A DNA stretch of 64,000 bases from Myoxocephalus aenaeus (taxonomy: Eukaryota > Chordata > Actinopteri > Perciformes > Cottidae), in contig JBAMJR010000100.1 of assembly GCA_038501785.1 (NCBI GenBank), positions 588,501 through 652,500 of the forward strand, in the 5' to 3' direction. This document shows positions 49,321-62,796 of the stretch, one piece after another (the first letter of the stretch is position 1; the number at the start of each line of letters is the position of its first letter). The notes below the pieces were generated by a model. That model was not told the DNA's origin and made no database searches. It saw only the letters and a list, made by a program, of their open reading frames with translations. Made by a program: the position numbers and the translations under genes.

Positions 49321-49614
49321 TATCAGAATCAGAATCAGAATCAGAATCAGCTTTAATGGCCATGTACATTTGCATGGAATTTGACTCTGGTTTCACTTGC
49401 TCTTCGTACTTTTTTCACACACAATATACAAATTATATGTTTGTCTGTGCACTTTATTTTATATTGTATATTCTATTGTAAATTTGATATGTTTCCATTT
49501 CTTGCATTGTGTTGATTGTTGTTGTTTGTCTAATGAATGCACCACCCGTCAAGACAAATTCCTCTTATGTGTAACATACCTGGGAAATAAATGGTTCTGA
49601 TTCTGATTCTGATT
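49321..49614. repeat. Repeat bounded by inverted (TCAGAA)n / (TTCTGA)n
   Basis: Four TCAGAA units followed by CAGCTTTAATGGCCATGTAC start the copy, and TTCTGATTCTGATTCTGA closes it in inverse orientation. This resembles fish retroelement tails. Confidence 0.6.
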
Positions 49615-50599
49615 GACTGGTACAATATGCACAAATATGTGCATATTAAATCTTCTAATGTAACACAATATTTAGGTATTTATGTAATGAAAGAGTTCAT
49701 CTGTTTTCTCATTTCTTAGCCTCTTTCTGAGCTGCTGCAACATGTGCATTTTTATTTTAGCTTATTTTATGTTACATTTTAACACTTTTGTGTAAATTGT
49801 TTTATTGTAGCCCAAAATAACTGAATGTGGTGTAGCTTCTGAAAAAAAGTGTGTGCGTTATATTCTGAATGTTTATTCCATCTTATCCTGATAAATAATG
49901 TTTACTGTTACCCTCTACGGCCACTAGATGGCCCCAAAGCATCATTCTGTCACATCGTACTCCTCCTTCCTAGTCACACTTTTTTCTTTTTTTTTCTTCC
50001 TTTTTATTAAATGGACTCGCCCATGAGCCGCCCCTTGTGACTAAACCTTCATCAAGTCTAACACAGCTAGAAAGGAAATGGAATTATTTCCCCCTTCAAA
50101 ATAAGATAGCAATATTTATAATACTGACCATGCATGAGCAACAAATGACATCTAAGCACTAGAATCACTGAATCAGCAATATTACAGAGGATTACATATT
50201 GGAATGAACTAAAATAGATATATCATTATTTTTGCTACGTCGTGGTGCATGGCAGACTCTGGTGCGGTTCATTGCTTGTCGTGTAGTCAGTTATGTAATT
50301 AGCATCCGTCTTTGGGTTTAATTATACTTTTTTAATTTTTGCACTTCTAGAAGATATGAAAATTGCCAATAGTTAATGATATGTCATGTTTGCATATAGG
50401 TCTTTATTAATATTTAGAGGGACAACAATTTTTTTTTTTTTTCAACAACGTGTATATTTATTTCACAAAGACCACTCCCTAAATATACCGTTTCCTTCTT
50501 CGCCTCTTTGTAATAACGTTAAACACGCCGGAGGTTTATTTTGAAAACCTTTCCAGGAAGTATAACCGTCAACTCCGGCTGACTTTACTCTGCTGTGTC

Positions 50600-51265
50600 A
50601 GTCACCATGGTGGCATACAACAGAGCACAGTGGCGGCGGACCTATCCCCACTTTTAGACCCATTAAAATGTTAATATAGTGTATGTGTTTTTTTTTTTTT
50701 TTTTTTTACCGGTGAGTGTACTCTGGTCTGCCTCTCACGATGGACGCCAGGTTGCTGCTGACGGGATAACCGTTCGCATACTCTTTTTTTTTGGTGTGTG
50801 TAATTGTTTGTCTGCTGGATCCCGTGTGTGCAATTTCTTTTTCGTCGCTAGCAGAATGCTGAAGAGACGAGGAATGGCTTTGAAGAGCGTCGGCTTGAAT
50901 AAAGACACCTTTTTTGTTTTACACTGAGAACCCCCGCCCCCTAAAAAGAAAGAAAGAAGGAGAGAGCGCTTTTAAAACAAGTTTTCCTCTCCCCGACGAG
51001 GGGCTGCTGTCGGCGGGCAGAAAACACAAGACGCCCCGAGGAAGACCGCTCGGCTGCCTGGCTCCGGTTCGTGGCCTGGCTCCGGGGCACTCCCCAGCCT
51101 GTCCGCCAGCGTCGGACCACGGGCGACACGAATAAAGCGAGGCACCAGGAGAGGAGGAAGGGAGGGAGGGAGACTTCTTTTGTTTGTATCCGTGGCGCTG
51201 GATATTTCTAAACACTCATTTGGGACGAGGAATCCAATATCCTCCAGACGGCGTCCTCCAAAACA
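50600..51265 (+). promoter_or_regulatory. rapgef2: Probable rapgef2 5' UTR and CpG-rich promoter
   Basis: Sequence before the rapgef2 ATG becomes GC-rich with many CpGs (50990-51140), unlike the AT-rich sequence further upstream. This suggests a CpG-island promoter and 5' UTR. Upstream ATGs occur, for example near 50857, so the transcript start matters for which leader is used. Confidence 0.45.
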
Positions 51266-51334
51266 ATGGCGTCTTACGTGGATAACAGCTTTCGGCAGGC
51301 TGTGATGATGAACCCGGCTCAGAGGACGCAACAG
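51266..51334 (+). CDS. rapgef2: Rap guanine nucleotide exchange factor 2, first coding exon (partial)
   Basis: The exon encodes 23 residues beginning MASYVDNSFRQAVM and ending at a GT donor (CAG/GTCAGG) in phase 0. This is the N-terminus I know for RAPGEF2 (PDZ-GEF1), a Rap1/Rap2 activator with cNMP-binding-like, REM, PDZ, RA and Cdc25 domains; none of those domain exons lie in the window. The ATG follows an A-rich, acceptable Kozak context (AAACAATGG). The RAPGEF6 N-terminus differs strongly, so I favour rapgef2, and the neighbours (ppid, etfdh, rxfp1) fit human 4q32. The next expected exon (DLEIVYSYLHG-like) was not found before the window end, so the first intron exceeds 12.6 kb. Confidence 0.88.
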
Positions 51335-54300
51335 GTCAGGAGAATTTTTATTCGTTTACCCCCCCCCCTCTAAAGGGAATCTGCATTTCGCAGCGCTGTA
51401 TTTGTGCCATTCGCTCGCTCACGTTATGGCAAAAAACACTGCAACGTGCGTTACATTGTAGCGTCCTGCAAACGGAGTGGCGGCGCGTCCGCGTGCAACT
51501 GTTGCCATTCGGCTTGTTCCCGGGTTACGCGCTTCTGCGTCCCGCTAAGCTCTTCTGTGTATCAGCGGAGATAAGCAGAGCTCCTTAACGTAACAGGAGC
51601 CTGGAAGTTATAGCCTTAAAAACTCAACGACAGTGCCCCCCCCCCCCCCCTTGCATTTTTTTTTTTTTTAAATGCACACGTGACACTTTTTTTCTTTTTC
51701 TTCTTCTGCACAAATATTGTATATACATACAAATGGTAGAAAGCTGTGCACGTGAGACACAGCCTGGGGGCTAATCCCAGCCTAGCCAATAGCCCACACT
51801 AGCTTACCATAGCTCATCATTTAGTTGGTCATCAAGTTTGGTAGACTGAGACACAATCTTAAGCTTCTGAGTTTGGGCCTGTCATTGTTATAGTTTTTTG
51901 TTCTTTTTCTGTCTCCGCTGCGATTTGGTTTACAAGGACAGCGCCCACGGTCTAATGTTGTTTATGTGTGTGTGACACAAATACTGCTTTGTTATTACTT
52001 TTTTTTTTTTTTTAAAGCTCTGTGCACAATAATCTCCTCAGTGTTGTCCGATCTACTCCAATATACTTCCTCTGGGAAGTGTGGGGTTTTGCATGATGTC
52101 TCATGAACATGCAAATCCTGTGGGCTGTGGTTATTACTTAAAGCCACATACAGGCGCGCGCACACAAGTTTGATGGTGTAGCGGTTATGGAATTTTGCAG
52201 ATGCAAACAATGAATCCGCGGTTTGGGCTGCGAAGGAGGCATCGTTTCAATCGGACACAGTGGGATGCAGTTAGTGGCACTGGCCCGGCGATCTGCCATT
52301 TGAGGAAACCATTAAGGTGTCATCATCATCATCATCATCGTCGGCTTGTTAATTTGCACGGGCCCACAGGTCTTTGCAGCTCTCTTGCAGGCTGTCATTT
52401 GTCCGAGTGACAGATGTCATTACGGTTCTGCAAACAAAAGACGAGGATCATTTGGTCGGATTCATTGTTTTGTTCATGAAATGAGAGAAGGGGGGGGAGA
52501 AGTCTCGCAAAATCCCCTTTGAGCCCACAGTGGGGTCTTCAAACTGCCTACATCTTAAACAAAATCAATTAGCTACCATATAGATGTATTCATGTAAATT
52601 GCCATATTGACTGAAAGTCCTTTTTTATCAAGTCATCAATCTACACATTGGTTGCATTTCTTTCAGCCGCGGTTGTCTCGTTGTTTTGTTTTATTCCCCA
52701 TATGACGGTGGGATTTTCTTAAATGGATATCGAATTGCTGATCTTGATGTGTCCCCTTTTTTTTTTTTTTGATTAATACCTGGAAATAGCTTCTCTCTCT
52801 TTTTTTTTTTATTTTTTTTTTATTTATTTTTTTTAGCGTTGATATGCATGGTAGAATGTGGTTCGGAGCTGGCCGTCTTAACACCTGCGTGGCCTCCATT
52901 CTTCGAACCCCACCTGAAATAATGAACGTCAGCCCATCTCTCGGTGTTAGATCGGCGCCTGGATGCTGTTTCTGCCAACGCCGTGTGAGGGTTAATTACC
53001 TGGAATGTGTGAAGCTGGAATATAGTCCCGATTTCTAAAAGATAAGAAGGCTTCAAGTCTGGTATGTCTGTGGTCCTTCAACGCTCTGGTATGAACCCCA
53101 TGCTGTGTCGGTATGCAGGTCTTTTGGATGAAAACTGAACGGAGAGGCCGAACCGGGGCGGCTTGAACAAACAACTAAAATGACCACGCATGAAAATGAT
53201 TTCAGTCAGAAGCAAAAGTGTGACACCCTTAACCGGATCTGGAAGCCCGTTTAAGAAGCACCGCATCCGAGTCAACTCCATTTTCGTCTTTTTGTGATTT
53301 GCTCTTCAGAAAGGCAACAAGACGTAATAACCACAAAGTCCTTTTTGACATTAATCTCCTTGGTATTGAGTAGTTCAATGGCAGCACTCCCTCCTCCCCG
53401 GCGGTGTCGAGCAGCAGCAGCGGCGGCGCCGGCTGACGCGGTTCATCCTATAATGGCGTTTGGCAGGGCCCCTCTGTCGGGATTAGCTCACGGTTAGAGG
53501 GCTCTGTCTTCATCGCTCGAGACCCGACCACAGGGTGGTTTGACCCCTCAACCCTCAACCTCCCCCCCCCCCCCCCCCCCCCTCGTTGTCACATGGCAGG
53601 TGCAATAGGTGACCGCTTGACAGCTATAGTGTTCACACTGGTTCTGTCGGCTTCCTTTTTGCATGACTTTGGACTGCAAGTGGAAGTGCTGCTGAATTGG
53701 AGGCAGTGAGCAAAAGGAGGCAGTCTTGATATTTTTATTTTTCCCCCCCTACAAAGCACTGCTGCACAGTTTTGCAGTTCCGATACCCATTACGATAACA
53801 CAAAATGGATATTTGATCTCTCATCCCAAAGTCAGTCATGTACCGGGAGGATTATCACATCACTTTGAATATAAAACTGTCTTTTTGTTTTGGCTCTCAA
53901 TCGCACCATGTGGTGAGTTACTTTATGGACATGCTGCATTTCTTGCATGTTTTGGAATTGGGACCCTCCAGTTATGTGATCCCTTCTCCGACTATTAGAC
54001 CAAAGATTTGAGCTGTTTTTAAAACATGAATTGTATCTTAATTGTGCTGTACAGATGATGGATTTCATCGTGTAGACTCTTAAGGGTTCATGGGGATTTT
54101 ATATATATTTTTTGTTGTAAATCTTAAAAGCGCTTCTCCACCACTGTCTTCCCTCAGGGGTGTCTTTTTTTTAAAATCTCTGCACAGACGACTGAAGGAG
54201 ACCAAACCAGGACAAGCACATGATCCGATTGGCAGCCGTCGCTGTGACGGCGAGCCGGCCTCGGCTAGTAACGGGGTCCATGTTTAGGCACCGCGCGGTC

Positions 54301-55941
54301 ATGTTTCGCAGATTGTCAGCAAAAAAAGAATAATGGAATAGCACATTAATCAAAGATGTGGTAGTTGATTTTTGCAGGACACCACAGACTCCCTCATGTC
54401 ATGTACTCGTCGAGTAGAAATACCAAACGGAAACCTTTTCAGAGCAAATCTAACGTCCTTACTGTGGACCATGAAGGCATCGCATTAACTGATTTAGAGC
54501 TGTACGTTCACTTCTTTCTCACCAATTGAACCGTTTGTCACGAAGGACCTAAGATTATGGAACCGAGACTGATCAGGGGGTTAAAACAAGTGAAGTCTGT
54601 CGCCCTATAGGAACAAAACCCTGCACACCGTTGGCCCTCTGTGGTGCACAGATGCTGTTTAGTCTGCAGCAAAATAGCCACACTCTCTCCTCCTTGTTTA
54701 GCCAGGTGGCAAAGCCAAAGGCCACGAAAACAGCAGTCCTCCGCTGAGGTGACCCCCGCTTTCACGTTCACGTCGCCGGAGGAAACGAGCTGCCTACTTT
54801 ACATCGTTTCCACATATTCGGCACCGGCACAGGAGATCAGCGCGGGCCTGCAGTGGCTGTACTGGAGGAACATGAATAGCATTCTGGGATGGGGGGGGCC
54901 TGCAGTGAGCAAAACAAATCAGAATGTTCTAGACCATTAGCTGGTCATTACTCAAACTCTCATACAAAGAGTAAGGAGTTGAATGGTCCATCTATGTTGG
55001 GCAATATTCAAGTAACAAGTACTCCTTTTTGTCTGCAGATCAACCGTGGCCGCATGGGGAAAGTACACCAATAAAAGGGTTAAGAAGAACAGACCTAGGA
55101 AAGACGCGTTTGTTCATGAAATTTACTTTAAAATGAAGGATAAACTACCAGTACAGACCTGTCATGTACATGGCACAGAGCTGCTTTTAATGACTTAAAA
55201 AGATGATTTATGTGCACATGTATGGTAGTTTAATTCAGCAGTATCTTAAATTTAGAAAGTAGAATACCAGCCTGTCGACTATATTCATGATGCACATTTT
55301 GTTTTAAAATGGTGGCTGAGTACAAACAAATATTCACGTGCAGGGGTGCTGTTACACCGTAAAATACTATCTTAGCCAAACGTTACAGCCCGACCAAATT
55401 AAAGCGCGCCGCTAATAAACCCGGAGAGGAAAGTAGTTGTTACAGGTCGTAAAATGACCGACGAGCACAAAGTGGCTCTGTCTCTCAGCATCCTGTCCCT
55501 TTTTTCTTTTTGTAAGAAGCAGGAAGAGGGAGAGCGTCAGGATGCTTTTTGAACGCGAGCCGGAAAACAATGGCCTGACAACAGAATGCCTTTCCGCTCC
55601 CAAAGCTGTTTTAAAAAAAAAAAAATTAAAATCTGGGTGTTGTTTCACGACTGCCTTCCTATTTCAGTCAGAAGCATGTAACCATGTGTTTAAAAGGGAG
55701 AAGAAAAAAAAAAGGACTGACTTCTTTTTAGTTTACTGGATTCACAGTAGCGTAATTCTCCCAGGCAACTCAGGGTTTTCCGATTCTCCCCCAAAAATAA
55801 CCAACCCTCCCATCCAGTCGATAAATTTAGGCGCTGCTCGTTTTGGCGTTTTGCTTCTGCAGCGCTAACCCGGTAGAAGAAAAGTGATGTCACATGTTGT
55901 TCTTGTATTGAAAGTGGAGGCTGAATGCAGGCTGATGTGGT

Positions 55942-55957
55942 CACACACACACACACG

Positions 55958-55989
<32 letters not shown>

Positions 55990-55994
55990 CACAC
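55942..55994. repeat. (AC)n microsatellite, interrupted
   Basis: CA repeats with two GC interruptions. Confidence 0.95.
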
Positions 55995-56341
55995 CGCGGT
56001 CACAGTGACGTATTCCTCCCAGTTTTAAATACAGGGGATGATTTCAGGAAGAAACAAATGCACCAATGTTCGACAGCCACACAGAAGACCTGATTGGCTC
56101 GTTTTTTAAATCATGCTTTTAATTCCACATCAGCTTTTTTTTAATATAAAGATATTGTGATGGTAATAAAGCAAAGCGTTGCCGTCCTATAAAAGGTATT
56201 GGATATAGTATTAAAAGTATTGATTCGTCAGCGTTACGACTGTACAGGGAGCCGCTGATTTTTAAAAGGTTGAATTCAATAATGCACTCCTTTACCGCAG
56301 GATAGATGGCCTTTATGCTTGTTTTACTCTAGAGATACATG

Positions 56342-56345
<4 letters not shown>

Positions 56346-56424
<79 letters not shown>
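56346..56424. repeat. (TA)n microsatellite
   Basis: About 39 uninterrupted TA units. Confidence 0.97.
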
Positions 56425-56429
<5 letters not shown>

Positions 56430-59400
56430 AACATTTTCATTCCAGAAAGTGTTCTTTAATTGAATACGCCGGGACATTTGTGTAGCTCATTTTGTGCTCG
56501 ACTATAACTCCCTGAAATCGAATGAAAAGAGCAAATCCAATTTAGGTTGTGTTTTTAAATGCACCACTGAGATTGAAGGACGAAAGTAAAGCACACGACT
56601 CTTTAACACGTGGAGCACGAAGCCAAGCTGAGACATTCTGCTTCAGGTGTGATTTGTTGGTTTTAGAATTGTTAATTAACTCGTCGCTGTCACGATGTTC
56701 CCTGTTTGATTAGTGTCTGTTTTTTTTTTTATGGCACAAGAGATCTTGAAAGCTGCAATCTGTGGCTGCATTGCATGCTGGTCTTTTTTTGAGTCTGCAG
56801 AGAATTTCAGGAGCTGATGAATCTTCCAGGTATTTGATTGTCAAAAAATAATCCCTCCCAGAATTTCCCAAATTTGACATACTCGGATTGCTTGTTTCGT
56901 CCAAGCGACATTTAAAAACTCAAAGGTATGGAATCGAAATACCCAATCATCAAAGAACTGTCACTGAACCGCCTTTTACTGCTGACGTTTAAGATGGTTG
57001 TGATATTGGTTTAGATCATGTGCCTGTGGTAGAAGAAACTCGAGATGATATGTCACATGAAATATAAAAAGATACCCTGCCAGATAATACAAGATTTCTT
57101 TCGACAGTGATTAAGGTGGGTGCTTCCTCCGGAGGTGCATGGGGGGTTGGGGGGGAATGTGTTTAATTTCGCAGAGTTTGCAAAAGTACGTGTGACATCC
57201 TCCAGCAGAATCATATCATATATTCAGGGAGAGGGGAAGTTTAAGTAACATTTATTTTTTTCATTTATTGAGGGACCCTGTGCTGGTTTCTGAGTTGCTC
57301 ATTCTGCAGTCTTCTCTCTGCTCAATGCTCACTTCAGATTATTATTATTATGATGATGAGTTATCGGGGTTGAACCTAACTACGAAAGTTTGACAGTTTG
57401 CTTGTATTGGTGCACAGCAAACAATTAAAACTTCCATTTCACGGTTTAGTGGAGTATTTGATTTGAAAAAATGTCCCCCGATCATGTGCAGCAGCCCCGA
57501 GACGTTGCCTTCAGGGTCCCCACTGTAACATGGTTGCAACCGAATCGCGCACACAATACAATGTCAAAGGCATGTTTCAGTTCCTTTACGGTCGCATTCC
57601 TTTTTCGGTATTTTTAAAGCAAAGAAAAACAACTCCCGGAGTCGAGGCTCCAGAAATTCCAGTGGCCTTCCGAGCAGAAGGCAGCAGACCTCATGCTACC
57701 GAGCGACCACAGTCTTTACATAACTTATCCCGAGACCCACTTGGCTGCCTGGAGAATAAACCATTCCTGACGTGCAGTATTTACATGACCGCTATAGAAT
57801 TACTACTCGCTGTGGCTATCATTAAGAGCTTCATTCCTAAATGAGATTTTGGAAAATGCCAGCGTTGGGGGAAAAAGTGACGCCTGTACGCGGAAAGGGA
57901 TTGGCGGCACAAGTGAAACACATTTTGGGGTACAAGTTCGGTGGTTTTCTTCTTCTTTAATCCGCCATGGCTGCGATGCGTTTTATTGTAAACAACCAGC
58001 AGACTCCTTTTTTTTTTTTTTTTTTTTTGAGTGAATTTGCCTCTTAGCCCCCCTGGTCCCACGCAGCACAGGCTCATCTCGTGAATAATCTGCCGTTTTT
58101 TTTTTTTAATCCTCCCTCATGGCGAACTGCTCAGACGTGAAGTGGATCAGCTGATTAGTTTGTGTGATTAGCGTTCTCTAAATCCCAGTATACCGTTTCG
58201 CCGTGCAGTTAATACTTGTTTACAGGGTTTGCAACAATGGCACTTAAAGACGGTTGGCGTTGCACGAGCAGGGGTCACAATCAGGCCAGTGTTTTGCCGA
58301 TAAACACAACTCTAAGGCTATTGTTGTTGGAGACTTTAATTCAGAGATTGATGTGCGAGCTTGGCCCTCTTGCAGCTTTTTTTTTTTTCATAATTCATTT
58401 TTCAATTATTTTTAATAATTGGAAGGCAAGAGGGAGAAATGAATGTCTTAATGCTTGGGTTTTGCGTCGGCTGTGTAGCCGGTAAAGAGACGTCTAATTC
58501 AATTTAATGTGCCAACCTTTTTTTTTTAAACCATCGCAATTGTTGTTTTTCACCGTGAAAAATAAGTCCCGAGCGCTAAAGCTCTCTGTCCCCGTCCCTT
58601 TTTTAGAGCCAGCTTCATTAGCAGCAGGCCTCTGGTGGTTTGTGCACCTGCTTAAGTTAAAGCTTTCAAATATTCATCAGCCTCAGGTACCGCTAGCCTC
58701 CCTCGCTGCACCGAAAGTAACCCCAAGTGTTTGTTTTTTTGGCCGCACACGTATCGGCCTCCCAATCCTTTTAGGATATTAATGCACTTGCAGCTATTTA
58801 CGGATCAGTAAGACGTTGTTGCTCAGGCAGGTGTTTTTTGCTTTTTAATGTTACACCTTAGTTATCAATGCTACATTTGGTAAGTGCCGCATTCCGCATG
58901 AGAAAGAAGTAATGGCAACAACCTCCTTCTACCAGTCAATTGTGTGTCTGTATGCAAAGGAAATCCTCCGCCTTTCCAGTGTAAACACATGCGCACCACA
59001 GAGGAGAGGAGGGCCGGCGTGTGAAGTGAAAGTATTCGGATTAGAAGAGTGTCGTTTTTGTAATGGGTCTTTCAGACAAAGGCCTCTTTGACCTAATAGC
59101 TAGTTTATTTTATTTGTTACATTCTTTTGAGAATCCGTCGAGCTGTAATGTTCAGAGTCACACCACTGTTTTTTATTTCTGGATATGCCTTTTTTGATCC
59201 TAATGTGGCCCGTCACGCCTCATGCAAACTGTGGTTTTATTAACAGCTGTGGTGGTGTTGGTGGTGTTCAGGTGATTGCTCCTCGCCTTGTGAGCTAAAA
59301 GAGGTGATTCATTACGACGCGAGCTTGAGCAAAAAAGCGGCTGTCTCCGCTAATGGATGTAGTTGTCAAAAGGGGAAACCGCCGCAGCAGCAGCGACAGT

Positions 59401-61149
59401 CCTTGAGTTCTGCCAGCGGGATCACGCGGCATGCTGGACAGCCTAAAAAAAGAGTGCAATAAAACAGGGGAAAATAACCCCATGTAGCATTGTTTCCCCC
59501 CCCCCTCCCCGTTTATAAATCAGTGATTTAGGTACGCTGTTGTTCCACTTCCTGCACGCAGTGGAGCGGATTGGTGTACAATATGTCTCCCTTGGAACCT
59601 TATCTTTGTAATTGGTCCCCGGAGGGTTTGGCTAACCTGCGGCTGGTCACGTTTCCAACTCTGCCCGTTCATTACCCGAAGGCCTCAACTGAATCTGAGG
59701 TGATCAGGGTGCTCGCTAAACCAGAGAGCTTGTGTCTGCCCAGATGTGTGTTGTTTCTTTTTAAGGCTCTTTACCTACTGGGAAAGGTTGGTGGAAACAC
59801 ATTTATTGCTGTGATGCAACCTTCCCCATTTGGCCCAGTTGACATTTATTTCACTCTGGCGACATTGCGGTATGCTCTTCTCGCACCGTCCGAGCAATAA
59901 TTCTTCCCTAAATGCCGCGATGTCAGTTTACAGCCCAGCGTTATTTATTAAACGTCGCTGGTTCGTCGGCGCCTCAGACCTTGACCGGGCTAATTGACAC
60001 TTGCCTCGGTTGACCTCAAACACAGCCATCCGCTGCCAGTTGTTTTCCCATATGGCCCGATATATATTTCCTTCGCACTCAAACCCTCCCCCCGCTGAGA
60101 GCGAACCCTTTTTTTTTTTTTTTTTTTTCATTAATCATTCTTGCCATGATTAGCATGCAGATCTCCTTATGTGTTATGTAGCCTTGGCGGAGAAAAAGGC
60201 CAAGTATTTAAAGAAAGAAAAGAAAAAAAGAAATAGGCTTACGTAATGCCACATGAGAGGCTAATGCGAGTGCAATCTTCTCGTGGCAGTGTTTGCTTAC
60301 TTGTGTTTGCGTAATGTGGTTAACTGGATTATTGAGGGGGAAAACGGACCTCAGTCCTCTCAAATGTGCAGCGCATGCAGCACAATGGGCAAGAATCAAT
60401 CACGGTAACAAAGGAGCCCCTGCCCCGTCAGTCAAAATGACAGAATCCCGACGGTCCTGCAAGTTTTATTTTACTGAGAAACATCAGTTTCGAGTGCATT
60501 TTTCATAATTGCATCATTCGTATTGTTAATGCTATTCGTCGTTGAGAATGAACGCTTCATGCGGCGTCGATCATCTCCGGCGATTAGTCAGATGTCAAGA
60601 TGAGACATCATTGAACCTGAGGACGGAGAACAATGGCGAGGAAGATATTCCTCCCACTAGCAAATATCATTTACATATTTAGTGCAGCGTGTGTCAGTGG
60701 ATGAGTCCACTGTAACTGACTAAAGTTCTAAAATTCACACATTCGCGATATCATCATTTGCAATAGTTTATATTTCGTGAAGAATGCTTGATTTATAAAG
60801 TGTTTAACATAAAGAAATTGGGAATAAGTTTGGCTTCTACCTACTTTTCTGAGCGACATCGACGACTCTGAATTGGTTATATTAGAAGTCAAGTTTGAGT
60901 TGAAGTTAATTTGCTCCAAACCAGCTGACGGTAACGAGGCGAATACTTAAAAAAAAAAAAAATTCAACATTTAAAAGTTGTTGTGCCTTCAATAGTTTTT
61001 GTTGTGTTTTGTTTTAAAAGATAAATACATAATGATAAATACAATTTGTGGATTATCGCCAGTGAGCTTGACGGCATTGGCAAATATGAAAGACCAATAT
61101 GATTGTTGGAAAAAATTACACATTTACCTTGTGAACATTTCCATGTTCT

Positions 61150-61262
61150 AGCTAGAGCATAAGTCAACTTTGCACTGTACTTTGCTGGACCGGCCTACAA
61201 CCACATTGAGTTGGGCAATCCCGTGTTGCCGAATGACAATAAAAGGATCCTTGAACCTGAAC
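61150..61262 (+). repeat. Retroelement 3'-tail-like fragment
   Basis: TTTGCACTGTACTTTGCTGG through GACAATAAAAGGATCCTTGA resembles a LINE/SINE 3' region common in fish. No target duplication found. Confidence 0.4.
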
Positions 61263-62451
61263 CTAACGTTGTTTGACTAAGTCACATGAGCTGTGTGACT
61301 CACACCGGGGACGGCCTTCTCACGTGACGCTTTTGTCGCGCCGTCCACCTGTGTAGGCCCGACTGCCCGCGGCTGTGTTATTACTGGGCTGTATGAAGAC
61401 TGTATTTGATTATAATTGGTGGGAAAGATGCTGGCCGTTCATGCGCGCTTCCCCTATAGGCTCGGCTGCCTTGAATCCGCCGGCAAGTGTGGTGCGGACC
61501 CAACACAATGACGCCCTGTTGCAACCAGCTTCTGCTTGTCAAAAACAGTTAAAATCACACCAATTATTTTGTCGCTGCACTGGGAATAGCCGTTTAAAGC
61601 TAAATTGTACCAACTGCGGCTGTAGTCGTGCCAAGCAGACTGAAACAAAGACTTGTATTATAGCCCATTAACCCATGAGTTACCGTCTAACATCTTAATT
61701 GTATAGAGCAGTATGTGAAAGAGAGGTTCATAATTGCAACAAGGAAATATACACAATATTTACTGACTACATTGATTCCACACATTAGAACATTTTTAAG
61801 GCTGCTGTCGTATGCGATTTTGCAATCATGTATTTCTAAGAAAATAAACCATATTGATGCAACAACACAAGACTCAAACGATGCATAGCAAATGGAAATT
61901 ACTACAAATCTACCGAGATTGTAAAAAAAATTGAAATACGATGACATGAAAAACAAACCTCTGCAGTGTCTTTCCCTCTTGACTAGCTTAAGTAATGCCA
62001 AGGAAAGGGAAAACCCTAAAAGATCACAATGGTTCGCCATGTTTCTTTTGTAAAACATCCTCAGGATATAGGCTGACATCCCCGTCCCGTCTGGAGCGGC
62101 GGCCTATTTTTGGTCTGCGTTGAAGTGAAAGGCCTTGGGTGGGGGATCATAAGGCAACTCTGTAAACAGGAAACCTCCATTCAAGACGAGGCGAGCCCGA
62201 GCGCACACCAGTGTGTGGCACACAGATGCCCGGCACACGAAAAAGAACGACGTGTTCCCGAGTGGCGCGTCTCTCTTGGATACTTCAGGCATTCGGGATT
62301 GCAATGACACACGATAATGGAAGTTACAAAATTGTACTTGGTGTTATTACCCTTTTTTACTTTTATGTCTTGTCATAGCTGACTATATATACTCGAGTGG
62401 CACTCACGGCGCCGCAATCTCCTCGTAGCTGCCGTGACCTCAACTGGCAGC

Positions 62452-62796
62452 TCACCAGATACTCCGGCTCGCATTAACTAAAGTGGTTTGAGCGAACAAC
62501 GCCGTCCTTGTCTCCTCTCGGACGGAAGGGCCTACAAAGCGTGACGATAGCGGCCTTTTGAGATTTAAAGGTGAAGGAGTCGCACCGTAAACACGCAGCC
62601 TCGACCCCCCTCCCCCCTCCCCCGATGCCAGAACCACGAGAGAGCAAAGATGACAATTGTCGTCTTCGGTACCAACAAAGGCGTCGGCGGCCGCTGGCTC
62701 GCTCGCCGGGAACACGCTGTTCATGTGCGACGGCTCGTCCTGCAGCACACCAACCCTCTGGAAGCGCTCCAAACATGAGACCACTGGCTCTGCCAA
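62452..62796 (-). other. GC-rich open frame of 114 codons inside rapgef2 intron 1
   Basis: An ATG-started frame (MAEPVVSCLERFQRVGVLQD...) stays open for 114 codons in a GC-rich island. The opposite strand and another frame are open too, which is expected in GC-rich DNA. No known family and no splice context was recognised; it may be a CpG-rich regulatory element or chance. Confidence 0.2.
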
